Shown here: positions 12,369 through 21,801 of the stretch, one piece after another
How the letters are laid out: each line of letters begins with the position of its first letter
Numbering within the stretch: the stretch's first letter is position 1
Assembly: GCA_026413255.1 (NCBI GenBank)
Contig: JAOCZO010000031.1
Location: 51,699-115,698 of the forward strand
Direction: 5' to 3'
Source of the DNA: Fereydounia khargensis
Taxonomy: Eukaryota > Basidiomycota > Ustilaginomycetes > Urocystidales > Fereydouniaceae
Length of the DNA: 64,000 nt
Position numbers and translations under genes: made by a program
The notes under the pieces: model-generated
The model's database searches: none
What the model was told of the DNA's origin: nothing
The model's input: the letters and a program-made list of their open reading frames with translations, nothing else

Positions 12369-14913
12369 TCAGAGCTTGGAGCTCTCTGGGGACTCGGCGA
12401 CGGCCTGCTCGCAAATGTCGCGCATCTCGCCCAGCGCCTCGACGACCTTTTGGGCAAAGAGCGTGGTGGCGCCGTTCTTGGACTCGATGCCAAACTTGAG
12501 CAGCTTGGATCCAGCCAAGTAGTTGATGCCGTAAGACTCGGTGGGGTACCCACAGCCAAACCCTGTACCGGCAAAGCGGTCGCCTGCACTCAGGCCACTA
12601 GTGCTGAGCCTCCACGACTGCGACTCGGCAAAGAGCGGATCTGAGAAGATAGCAGGCACCTCGCCGTCCTCGGGACGGTAGACGAGGCGCAGACCGGTCA
12701 TGTGACGGTCGATGCCCTTGCCCGTCGAGCTCTCACGAGTCTGGTTATTGTGCGCCTTGGTTGCCGCGCTAAGCAGCTCGTAGATCTCCTTGGCGCTCTT
12801 TCCGTCGCGGACAGCCTTGACAAAGTCGTAGGCTTCGTCACTAAAGCTGCGGATTACGTCTGTGCGGCCGTGCTTGAAAAGACGAGTGGAAGCGGTCTCA
12901 TAAGTAGAGACCTGCTGCTGGTGGACCTTGGCGTATCCGAGCTGGAGAGCCATCTGCAGGTAGGCATCCGGACTCTGCTTGGCCACCTTCTTGATCCAGT
13001 CGGCTCCATACTCATCGTACCAGAGCATACGAATGTCTGACTCGTTGTAGGCAGCGCGCGCCGCCTCCTCAGACTTGGCGATGGCCTGACTTGTCTGCTC
13101 GTCAATCACCCAGTCAAGTTTCTTCCAGGCACCCGACTCGCCCGGGGTGCTCTGCTCGGCAGGAATGGGGGTTCCGGGAGCTGGGCAGGGCTCTGCTGCG
13201 GCAAAGTCGCATAGAATGCTGGGAATGAGGGCATCGCAGGGAGAGTGCTCGCCCATGATACCAGCGCGGCCGTTGGGCTCGACCACGACGCTGAGAGCCT
13301 TGTCGAACCAACGATTGTGACCGGCTCGGGCAGCACCGCACGTGTTGCGCGCCAGGGCATCGACCCAGTCTGGGGTGGCCGAGTGTGGTGGCGCGGGGTG
13401 GCTGTCCGGCAGCTTGAGAACACTCGAGTCGAGCGAGACACTAAAGATGCTGTCTTCGATCGAGTTGATCGACTTGCGGTTGACGGGTGAGACGGAGAGG
13501 AGGTGCTCTCGAGAGTGAGTCCAGGTGTCACGGTGGTCAGAGCTGAGCACGCCGACACCGGCACCGTCCGCCTTCTTTGCGTCCTCAATGATGTTCCAGA
13601 AGCCTTGTTCGATCGAATCGGCGCCGAGGAAAGTGCCGTCCTTGCGGACAACCTCGAGCTCGTAAAAGTTGTCGCGGACAATGACGGTGATGTGCCTGGC
13701 TACGGTTGGGTGTGGTGTTGCCGTGTTCCAATCGTGAGGTAGCGAGGGGATTCGGGTGATTCCATACAGTCTGCGAGCAGGGCGATTGAACCAACGTCCT
13801 GAGGTGTCAGTAAGACCGAACGTGATGGTGGCAAAGATGGTTATCGATCGTTCGTGCGCGAGGTATTCGCATGTGGCATGTGATGTTGCGGAACAAGAAC
13901 AAGGGGGGGTGGGGAAAGCGGAATCATGGTCAGCCTACACTCACTTGGTGTACTGGTGCATGCAGAACGGACCTGCGCGGGATGCATCGGGCATAATGTC
14001 CTCCCTTTTAGAACAAAGGATGACACGAACAACGACGTTTGTTGATGCGGTGAGGAAGATTTTCGGGTTGGGAGGGAAAGGAGCATAGTCAGCATGGGGG
14101 ATTAGGCAAGGGGAAGCAGGTAAGATGTAGACTCACGAGTCGAGACGCCTCTTAAACTCGAGGAAACGCCATGAAAGCCAGGCAGCCCTTCGGACACCCC
14201 AAGCGGCGTCATCCCACTTCTGGCTGCCGAGACTGCCAGGGAGATCGTGGCCAGCTTGCTCGGCAAGCTGCTGAGGCATGTTGGGGTCGTTGACAAACAT
14301 GAGCCACCAGTTGCTGTTGATCATCAGTGGCACTCTCCATTCGTGGTAAGCCTTTTGAAGCCAGAAGCGGTCGTCGAGCCAGTTGTTCTCGGTGGTCCTG
14401 TCGACGTCAATGAGACGTTGTTGAAGTTTGGGACCGAGGCCGCCCTGCTTGACAAAGTCGCTGATCCATTGGCGCCTCTTCTGGAGCTCCTGCTCTACGG
14501 TGGCACCCTCAAGCTTGCCCTGGTCATGCTGCTGGCGGATTAAGGGCGAGATGGACTTGAGGTACTTGTCAAAGGTCTGCTCAAGCGAAGGAAGAGGCAG
14601 ACGCGGAAGTGACTTTTGGGAGCTGAAGGTCTTTGGCTGTGTGCCTGGGGTACCTCTCCAGGGCGTCAGGGCGAACATAGTGCGAGAGCTGGTGGAGAAG
14701 GATCGAGGACTTGGCAGGTGTTGTGGTGTTTGGTGCGACTGATGGGTTCGGAGGGTGTTCCAGGAAGCAAGCGCCCTCTTTTCACTGCTAGACTTGAGGA
14801 ACTGTTTTCGGGTTTGCGTAGCGACACACGGGTCAGCGTGTCTAGTGCTGGCACCACAGAGGCTGTCAAGGCATACTCACCTCTAGTGTTCTCGCGCGCG
14901 TGGCTAGCGACAT
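12369..14913 (-). CDS. CAT2: carnitine O-acetyltransferase, dual-targeted
   Basis: Four minus-strand exons (14913-14881, 14801-14137, 14004-13945, 13770-12369) give 719 residues. Family hallmarks are the choline/carnitine acyltransferase signatures RAGPFCMHQYTKLYGITRIP, the catalytic-His region MGEHSPCDALIP (His428), ETASTRLFKHGRTDVIRS and FGCGYPTESYGINY. The enzyme moves acetyl groups between CoA and carnitine, exporting peroxisomal acetyl-CoA to mitochondria. The first exon plus the start of exon 2 encode an Arg/Ser-rich, acid-poor leader (MSLATRARTLE...RSFSTSS), a mitochondrial presequence. A second in-frame ATG at 14678 would skip the leader and give 667 residues. The protein ends in SSKL, a type 1 peroxisomal signal. 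The third acceptor (13771) was chosen over a nearby AG because only it keeps frame and homology. Confidence 0.92.
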
Positions 14914-15815
14914 GAAAGCGGATGCACAGTTGAGCCGCCTGAGAAGCAGTTCCGGCCTGGACGCTTGACGCCGTGCTGGAAAGGAGATTGGTTCGGGGAC
15001 GAGGAAGAGCTTAAGATAGAAGCAACGCTTTATTCCGAGCTGGTGAGTTTTGTCACCGTCGCTTCTTTGTGGCTGCTGATGGTGGTGGTGGGGGGGGGGG
15101 GTTGTGTTGAAGAGAGTGTCCTGTATGTGGGGAGAGGCGAGCAAGTCTGGAAGATCAGCAGCGGGCCGGTTTATGTTGCAAGGAGTCGCTGAGCTGGCTG
15201 GGCAAGGCTGGGCGAAGCTGGCTGGGCTTTGCGGGGCCGCTTCCGGAAGATGGGGGTGAGCGAAAAGCCGGTTCACGCTTCAGCTTCAGGTGAAAGCAGC
15301 TAAAGCGCCCGCGCGCGGCCTTTGCGCACTCCTTCCACGTGAAATGAATGTATGCAGGTGACTAGCCGAACTCCGCGACTGACCACCGCCAGCAACGCGT
15401 TCTCGAATTTCCATTTTCTCGTGCGATAAGTGTCTCAACGTCACGTGCAAATGAGACATCGCCAGCCCCTAACTTAAGTGAAGGAAGGAGGGCAGGGGAG
15501 ACCAGCTGCGCGCGCGCGTGTCTCCTGTCTGGGGATCCGAAAAAGGGGCGCTGGTCAAGTTCAGTTCAGTCAGTGTACAGGCGTGCGGGCTAACGGGCGC
15601 ATGTGTTGGTTGGCAAAAAAGTGTTGGAAACACACACACACACATCCACACAACCGCACCCAAGCCAACACACAGGCCATCGGGCGAGCCCAAACTAGGC
15701 CAGCACAGAGACAGCAGTACGCAGACGCAGACTCCGCTCACGCACCGTCATCAATACCGGAAAGCACCACCACCATCACTACCACCATCATCTTCAATTC
15801 CATTCACAAGCCATA
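14914..15815. promoter_or_regulatory. shared divergent promoter region, CAT2 / myosin light chain
   Basis: About 900 nt separate the two divergently transcribed genes. It contains two CACGTG E-box hexamers (15336-15341 and 15442-15447), a G12 tract near 15090 and a short CA repeat. No gene was recognised inside it. Regulatory meaning of the E-boxes is inference only. Confidence 0.45.
15630..15644. repeat. (CA)n microsatellite
   Basis: A short CA dinucleotide run in the 5' region of the myosin light chain gene. Confidence 0.85.
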
Positions 15816-16319
15816 ATGGTATGTATTGCTCTGCCTAAAGACACCCCTCATTTTGCCCCGCATTCGCTCACACCACTCGTCCCGTCGATCTTGTGACAGT
15901 CTGACGCCGAGTACAAGGAAGCTTTTGCGCTCTTCGACAAGAAGGGCACCGGGCACGTTGCGCGCGAGTCGCTTGGCGACCTTCTCCGAGCACTCGGTCA
16001 GAACCCTACCCAGGCTGAGGTTGCCGACCTTGCCAATGCTGCGCCCAAGGAGATCGACTTTCAGTCCTTCCTCAACATTCTCCACCGCCCCAACGGCTTC
16101 AAGCCCGCTGGTACGCCCGACGAGTTCATCCGTGGTTTCCAAGTGTTTGACAAGGAAGGTAACGGATACATTGGCGCTGGTGAACTCCGATACGTTCTTA
16201 CCAGCCTAGGCGAGAAGCTCACCGACGAGGAGGTAGACGAGCTGCTCAAGGGTGTGCAGGTCGGCTCGGACGGCAACATTCACTACGAGTCCTTTGTACG
16301 ACAGATCCTCAGCCAGTAA
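15816..16319 (+). CDS. MLC1: essential myosin light chain, Cdc4/Mlc1-like
   Basis: Two exons, 15816-15818 and 15900-16319: the intron (GTATGT...GACAG, 81 nt) directly follows the ATG, so exon 1 codes only Met. The 140-residue product is a calmodulin-fold protein with degenerate EF-hands. The first (FDKKGTGHVARESLGDLLRALG) lacks several Ca-binding residues; the third (FDKEGNGYIGAGELRYVLTSLG) retains some. The length and the PAGTPDEFIRGFQVF linker match fission yeast Cdc4 and budding yeast Mlc1 rather than calmodulin. These bind IQ motifs of myosin II/V heavy chains (and formin or IQGAP partners) and act at the cytokinetic ring. Distinguishing this from another calmodulin-like protein rests on length and EF-hand degeneracy. 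Confidence 0.85.
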
Positions 16320-16542
16320 TCTGGACCAGTTTGACCCGGACGCCCTTACCCTCGCCTCCCTTCTCCGCCTTTATCTCGTTTCGCGCGACCTCTGTTTAAC
16401 ATTGTACGGCTCCCCGGGGTCTCTCCCTCTCTTTCTCTACCGAATGTATCATTTTAACGCCCACTTGCACTCGCGCGCGCGCGCACTCAGAACGTTGCAG
16501 CAGCCTAGCAGCCTAGGTAGTCTAGAGCCTCTTGTCTTGATT
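16320..16542. other. convergent 3' flanks
   Basis: About 220 nt between the stop codons of the myosin light chain and rhomboid genes, presumably both 3' UTRs. A short CG-rich alternating tract is present near 16476. Confidence 0.6.
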
Positions 16543-17432
16543 TCAAAAGCGGACGCCGCCCAAACGCAGGCGCCAAAACAGGACACCAGCAAGGATACCT
16601 CCGAGATGTCCTGCAGAGTCAATGATGCTACCTTGGGCTACGGTTGCATTGTACAGATCCCAGGCAAAGATGCCCGATACGCATGCCCAGGCGGGCGCTG
16701 GGATAACGAAAAAGATGAGAAATGTGGCACGTGGCTGGATGCATGCGAATGCCGACATGATGGCGTACACCGAGCCTGAATATGGATGCGTGAGTGTGTC
16801 AGCAGCCTATCATGTCGAACAGCAGAGAAAACGCATAACGTACCACTAGCGCCATGGGTGAATGGTCTCCTGATGGGAGAACGGGTCTCTCGCATTTGAT
16901 CGAGCATCGGCTCGCCGTACTTGCGCCAGAGGCCGCTTACTGTGCTAGACACGAGACCAGCGCCAAAGTAGAGTCCCAGAAAGCTGACTGGGCCCGTGAG
17001 AGCGAGCACGGGGGGAGCCATAAAGGCAAAGGAAATCATGTTGAGCAGAAAGTGGGGCGTGCTATCGTGGCTGATACAGCTGGTCAACAAGGTCCACCAC
17101 CGTCCCTGTCGGAGATTGGCCTCGCCCGAAAAAAAGTTGCTGACCATGAAGAGGTATGGGCGTGGATCATTGAAGCGCCGCAAAGACTCGTGGCTGTACT
17201 GCCAACCAAGGAAGACGGCCGCGTTGAGACCAAGGAGCAGATAGATGAGTCTTTCGTTGCCCTTGTCGAAAACTGTCCGGGATCGACCAGAGTGGACGCC
17301 TCGCATGGCGATCAAGCCTCCTGCGCCGCTGCTTGATATCCCCAAGCGAGAGACGATCGGTCTTGGTTGACTGAGCAGGCGCGCGGCCGGTAGCCTCGTC
17401 GCCGAAGCAAAGAGGCGGGCTGAGAAGGACAT
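16543..17432 (-). CDS. PCP1: rhomboid intramembrane protease, mitochondrial type
   Basis: Two minus-strand exons, 17432-16844 and 16775-16543, give 273 residues. The catalytic serine lies in the GASG motif spanning the splice junction (Ser196), and the catalytic histidine in DSAGHLGGILAG (about His253), the diagnostic Ser-His dyad of rhomboids. Several hydrophobic segments surround them (RLIYLLLGLNAAVFLGW, PHFLLNMISFAFMAPP, VSFLGLYFGAGLVSS). The N-terminus (MSFSARLFASATRLPAARLL) is Arg/Ser/Ala-rich without acids, a probable mitochondrial presequence, suggesting a Pcp1/PARL-type enzyme cleaving inner-membrane proteins. The open frame extends further upstream to 17687, but that part has no targeting character and is probably 5' UTR. 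Mitochondrial location is inference. Confidence 0.87.
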
Positions 17433-18098
17433 GATTCTGGCGCTTGATCGAGATAATCGTGATGGAGGCAGGAACAGTAGGACCAGATAAACCGACCAGT
17501 ATTGACTACACTTACCCAAGTCGAGTCGAGTTAAGTCTAGCAGAGTACTGTATGTACGGTACATTTGCCAATCAGCACAGGGCGCGTCAGCATTGACTAC
17601 TGAGACCGGATTACAACCTCCACCTCGGCTCGAAAACCGAAACAGCCAGAAATGAACCAAGGAGCGCACAAGTCTGTTTGCAATCAAGCAAGCGCTTCAT
17701 CACACAAGACAGCGAGAGTCTCAAGACGATCTCACCAGGCAAGAGAGGGAAAATCAATCTCATTCGGTCAAGGTTGAAAAGAGGGCAAGAAAGAAAGGTG
17801 AGAAAGGTAGGGCTGAAAGCGAGGAAAAGGCAGGACAGAAGGACAGGGTCATAGTGACCAACCTCAGCTCAATCTACTTGTCGACACTGAGATTCGATCG
17901 GGTGATACAGTACGGGGGTATGCCGTCCGCCAGAATAGAAATAAGAAAAATGGAAAGAGCGGTGTATGAAAACACGAGTCGACGGGAAGCAAGTCAATCT
18001 TTTTCCCTTGATGGACGGTGCAGCAGCAGCAGCAGCAGCATCCATTCGCATCAACCAGCCGATCGGCGCATCCAGATAGCCTGTCCGGTACATCAAGA
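17433..18098. other. intergenic, rhomboid upstream / PAR32 downstream
   Basis: About 665 nt. It holds the rhomboid promoter, with a GTACTGTATGTACGGTAC element near 17545, and the 3' flank of the PAR32-like gene with a (CAG)n trinucleotide run near 18018. No gene was seen. Confidence 0.55.
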
Positions 18099-18997
18099 CT
18101 AGGTTGATGAATGGCTCCCTGGTAAGGCGCTTGCTATTCTCTCCTTGAGCGTCCTGGGAGCGGACGAGCCATTCGTCTGCAGCGGCTCGTCAGCAATAGT
18201 CGACTCCTCAGCTGAGCTGCGCGGCGCCTCGTCCACCTGGGCAAGCTTGCTTCTTCCCTCGGATGCTCGTGCACGAGAGCGGCTGCGGTTGGGAGAGTCG
18301 TTACCGGATCGAGGCTCGCGCGAGCGAGAGCGTGAGAGGGAGCGGAGAATCTAAGCCTCGGTTGACCAAAGACGGCAAGGTAAGCAAGGTAGGAGCAGGG
18401 AGATTAGGATCAAAAGCAGCGTCAAAGGTCAGTCAAACGCTCGGGGGTTTGCGAAAAAAGAGGATTAGCTGCTACTCACGCCTGTCACACCGCCAGAGCT
18501 GCTGTCGCGGCCACGTCCGCGCTCGCCATCAGCATCGCCGTTGCTGGCAATGTTTCCAGCGCCTCCGCGTCCAGTCAGGTGAGGAGCCTTCTTCTCCTTC
18601 TCGCGATACTCTTCGCGGATGCTCTCCTCCCGCCTAACGGCCTCCTCGGCTCGCTTGCGGTCGAGGGGGTCACGGGAGGGCGATCGGACGTTTCCGGCAC
18701 CACCGCGGCCGCTGTGGGTCACATGTGGGGCCTGGGCGGCGGCAGCAGTAGCGGCAGGAATGGCGTTGCCAGAGCGGTCGCGCGAGCGAGAGGGCGAGCG
18801 AATGATCTGTGTGGGCAAACACGGCACAGTAAGATGGGTGCATGGTCAGACAGACTGAGGCTACAAGAGAGGATATGGATGTGCAGGGAAAGAGTACTCA
18901 CGTTACCAGCACCACCGCGGCCAGTGGCGATGAAAGGGTCACGGCCTCGCTCCTCACCAACGTCCTTCTGGGAGTGGTGACCAAAACCAAGCGGCAT
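18099..18997 (-). CDS. PAR32: PAR32-like protein with GRGGAGN repeats (DUF3602)
   Basis: Three minus-strand exons (18997-18902, 18806-18480, 18350-18099), each in phase 0, give 224 residues. The sequence GRGGAGN occurs three times (about residues 26-32, 65-71 and 111-117); this repeat defines the fungal DUF3602/PAR32 family. Yeast Par32 is a phosphoprotein that acts in nitrogen/TORC1 signalling and inhibits ammonium transporters; transfer of that role here is inference. Between repeats the chain is disordered, with an acidic/basic helix-prone stretch (RKRAEEAVRREESIREEYRE) and an Arg/Ser tract in exon 3. There are no membrane segments. Exon 3 was placed by phase: an in-frame TAG precedes its acceptor CTTAG, so readthrough is impossible. 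The first two introns end close to repeats, suggesting exon-wise repeat expansion. Confidence 0.8.
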
Positions 18998-19397
18998 GAT
19001 GCTTGCTCAGATCAGGAAGGGGGGGGGGGGGGCAAGATCGTATGTGGGGCTGAAAAGCTTGGACTGAGCCGGCGGAAGGAAAGGTGTCGGATCGAATGTG
19101 GTGGAGGGTAGAGTGGATTGGGTGATGGTGATGGTAGCAAAGCAAGGCGCAACGAAAAGCAATCAATGGGACCAGATGGAGATGGCAATCCTCAAAAGAC
19201 GCAATACGGCAACGTGGCGGGCGAAGGGGAGAGATAACTGAACCGGGAGTCTAAAGAAGCCTCTTGCCCAACTATGCCTCGCCTTGCCTCGCCTTGCCTC
19301 ACCTTGCCTCACCTCGCCTCTTTCTCACTCGCAGCGGACAGGGCTCGTGATAACGCGGGTCGAAACAGGAAATCCAAAAAAGGTCCCAAAAGGGCGA

Positions 19398-19399
<2 letters not shown>

Positions 19400-19432
<33 letters not shown>
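19400..19432. repeat. (GGCA)8 microsatellite
   Basis: A GGCA tetranucleotide array of about 33 nt in noncoding DNA. Confidence 0.93.
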
Positions 19433-20162
19433 ATGGGGGACTCAGCTGCAGCGACACGCAATATCACACAAACGGTCGAGTGGGGAATTTCATCAGTCTG
19501 ACCCGTGCTTCCCCCGTCCCGACTTGCGACTTGGCTTACAGGTCTTGGCTGTTTCGCTTGCAGCTCTGTGCCTGTTTTCCAGAGACGCACTGCACTGCAC
19601 TCTATCTTGCCTCTCTCTCTCGCCCTGCTGTACACTGTACACACAAACACATACACAGACACGCTCATGTGGTTTGTGGTTTCTCGATGCTTGCCTATCT
19701 CTTTCTTCTCTCCCCGATGCTGCAGCTCTAAACCTTTGGCTTGTGCCGAACAAGCTTGAAAGCGCGCCTTTCTCTCTCGGGAGCAGGAACGCGGGCCAGC
19801 GCCGCGTCACAGTGCCGCCCTGAACCTTACTGCCTTCATTTCGGTACAGACGAGACGAGGAGGCATTACTGTACAGTTCAGCAGTCGAGTCTTGGCTAAA
19901 ATTTCCCCCCCAACCCGACTTGACCCTGCCCAAAGGCAGAGGAGGAGGGTGTTTCTGGTTTGTGACTCCGGCCGACTAAGCGACCCTTCGAGTTTACTCT
20001 GCTGGCGGCCCACGCGACTTGGCACGCCCACTTAATACAGTAGTCAGCAGTACTGGTACTAAGAAGCCCAGCTTGAAATGGGAGATGCCTTATCTGGCTT
20101 GACTCGCTCACTCGCTCACTCGCTCGCGCACGCAACGTGCAGGTTAAGCGATAAGAGATAAG

Positions 20163-20195
20163 CACACACACACTTACACACACACACACACACAC
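20163..20195. repeat. (CA)n microsatellite
   Basis: A CA dinucleotide array with one TTA interruption, about 490 nt upstream of RRP45. Confidence 0.9.
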
Positions 20196-20683
20196 GCATT
20201 GCCTCCCCATCCAGCGAAGAGCGTGTGGGCGCCCGCATCTCCCTTCACACCTGCAAGTTGCTCGCCTGCCGTCGTTGGAACAAGCCGTTGCCATGTATCT
20301 GCAGCGAATCAGAACGCTCCATTCACCCTCCGGATGCTCCTCGACAGAGATCTTCCCCTCATTCACCTGGCCCCTCGTTTAATCACCCGCCTCATTGTGA
20401 AGATCGACCTCGATCTCGATTAGTGGTACTGTGCCTGACTCGTTATGAGTGTATCCCTTGCCAGAGTGAGCTCCCCCTCCTTCTCGCTCGAGAGAAGGGG
20501 TGAGGTGTGTGTGGAGGTGGCCTGGACTTTGGACTGCACTTGGGTCGGCCCAGGTCACGTGGAACGCGAACGCGGATTTCCCATTTTTTTCTTCGCAGTC
20601 GACCTTTTCGTGTGGAGTGGAGAGCGCCCACCGCTCCACCATCTGACGAACTGACCATCATAATCGAGACCTCAAGACTCAAC

Positions 20684-21616
20684 ATGCCAGCAGGGCAACT
20701 TCTCGAACCGTCTCTCACCGAGGCAGCATTCCTGGAGACCTCACTCGCCCACGGCATCCGTCCCGACGGGCGAGACTTTACCACAGCACGCAACATCTCC
20801 GTCTCGTTTGGCGAAGAGCTCGGTACCTGCTCTGTCTCCATTGGCGGCACCCGAGTGCAAACATGTGTCCGAGCATCCCTCGTTCCACCACGCTCCGAGC
20901 GACCCTATGAGGGCTTCCTCCAGATCACAACCGAAATCAGCCCTATGGCTGGGATAGAGTACGACTCTGGAGCGCGTGATACCGCCTTTGATCGGCTTGT
21001 AGAGAAGGCTGTCCGGCGAACCGAGGCCGTGGATCGCGAGGCACTCTGCGTCGTCGCGGGTGAACAGGTGCGTGCCACTCTAGGATTGCATTCTCTGAAT
21101 TCTTATCATGCTGACCAACAAGACTTCGCCATGGATTGCCAGGTGTGGAACATTCACCTCACAGTCCATCTTCTCTCTGATACAGGAAGCGCACTAGATG
21201 CAGCCGTCCTCTCGTCTCTTCTCTCGCTGCGGCACTTTCGTCGTCCTGAATTCAGCCTAGAGAACGGTTCCAACGTCATCCTCTACTCTCCCTCCGAACG
21301 CGTACCCGTCCCGCTTGCTATCCATCACACGCCGCTGTGTGTTTCCTTTGCCCTATTCACACCTCCCGACAAGCCCCCCGTGGCGCTCCTAGATCCGACA
21401 CTCCTCGAAGAGACGCTCGCCTACTCTCGTCTCACCCTCGTCCTCAATGCACAACGCGAAATCTGCCTCCTGGACAAGACCGGTGGCGCACCTATACCCC
21501 AAGACCACCTCATCTCCACCATCAAAGTCGCCCTCAACCGCGTGAAAACGCTCACAGAACGAGTCGAACTCGAACTCACCAAGGACAAACAGAGCCGCGT
21601 TGTAGAGGTCGTATGA
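20684..21616 (+). CDS. RRP45: exosome core subunit Rrp45 (RNase PH fold)
   Basis: Exons 20684-21067 and 21143-21616 encode 285 residues. The N-terminal GIRPDGRDFTTARNISVSFGEELGTCSVSIGGTRV and EGFLQITTEISPMAG match RNase PH-like ring subunits, specifically the Rrp45/EXOSC9 branch; phosphorolytic residues are not conserved in eukaryotic ring subunits. It would form the six-subunit exosome barrel that channels RNA for 3'-5' processing and decay in nucleus and cytoplasm. The 75-nt intron (GTGCGT...GCCAG) is a multiple of three and contains no stop, so unspliced RNA reads through. I infer it because removing it joins LCVVAGEQ to VWNIHLTVHLL, as in homologues. It converges with the methyltransferase gene 186 nt away. 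Confidence 0.9.
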   Translation: MPAGQLLEPSLTEAAFLETSLAHGIRPDGRDFTTARNISVSFGEELGTCSVSIGGTRVQTCVRASLVPPRSERPYEGFLQITTEISPMAGIEYDSGARDTAFDRLVEKAVRRTEAVDREALCVVAGEQVRATLGLHSLNSYHADQQDFAMDCQVWNIHLTVHLLSDTGSALDAAVLSSLLSLRHFRRPEFSLENGSNVILYSPSERVPVPLAIHHTPLCVSFALFTPPDKPPVALLDPTLLEETLAYSRLTLVLNAQREICLLDKTGGAPIPQDHLISTIKVALNRVKTLTERVELELTKDKQSRVVEVV

Positions 21617-21801
21617 CAGACCAGCACATACACAGATCGCATGCAAACACATATCCGATACTTTCGATCCAGTTCTCATCCAGGTCAGCAAGTAAGACGG
21701 CATGTGGGTGTGTGAGTTATTACAGAGCGAATAGCGCGCGCTGGTATCAAAAGTGGTATATAAAATGGTGTACAAATCTGGTAAGCAGGAACCAAATCAC
21801 G

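Larger units (their letters stand above)
18998..20683. other. intergenic, 1.7 kb, simple repeats
   Basis: This divergent region lies between PAR32 and RRP45. It contains a poly-G tract near 19019-19032, CCTTGCCTC-type repeats near 19280-19320, a (GGCA)n array, a (CA)n array, a TACTGTACAG element near 19867 and a CACGTG at 20556-20561. Open frames here are repeat-driven and rejected as genes. Confidence 0.55.

Noticed and set aside
13771-13840. Earlier AG acceptor (near 13798) for CAT2 exon 4
   Set aside because: It would shift the frame; only the acceptor at 13771 joins HQYTK to LYGITRIP in phase.
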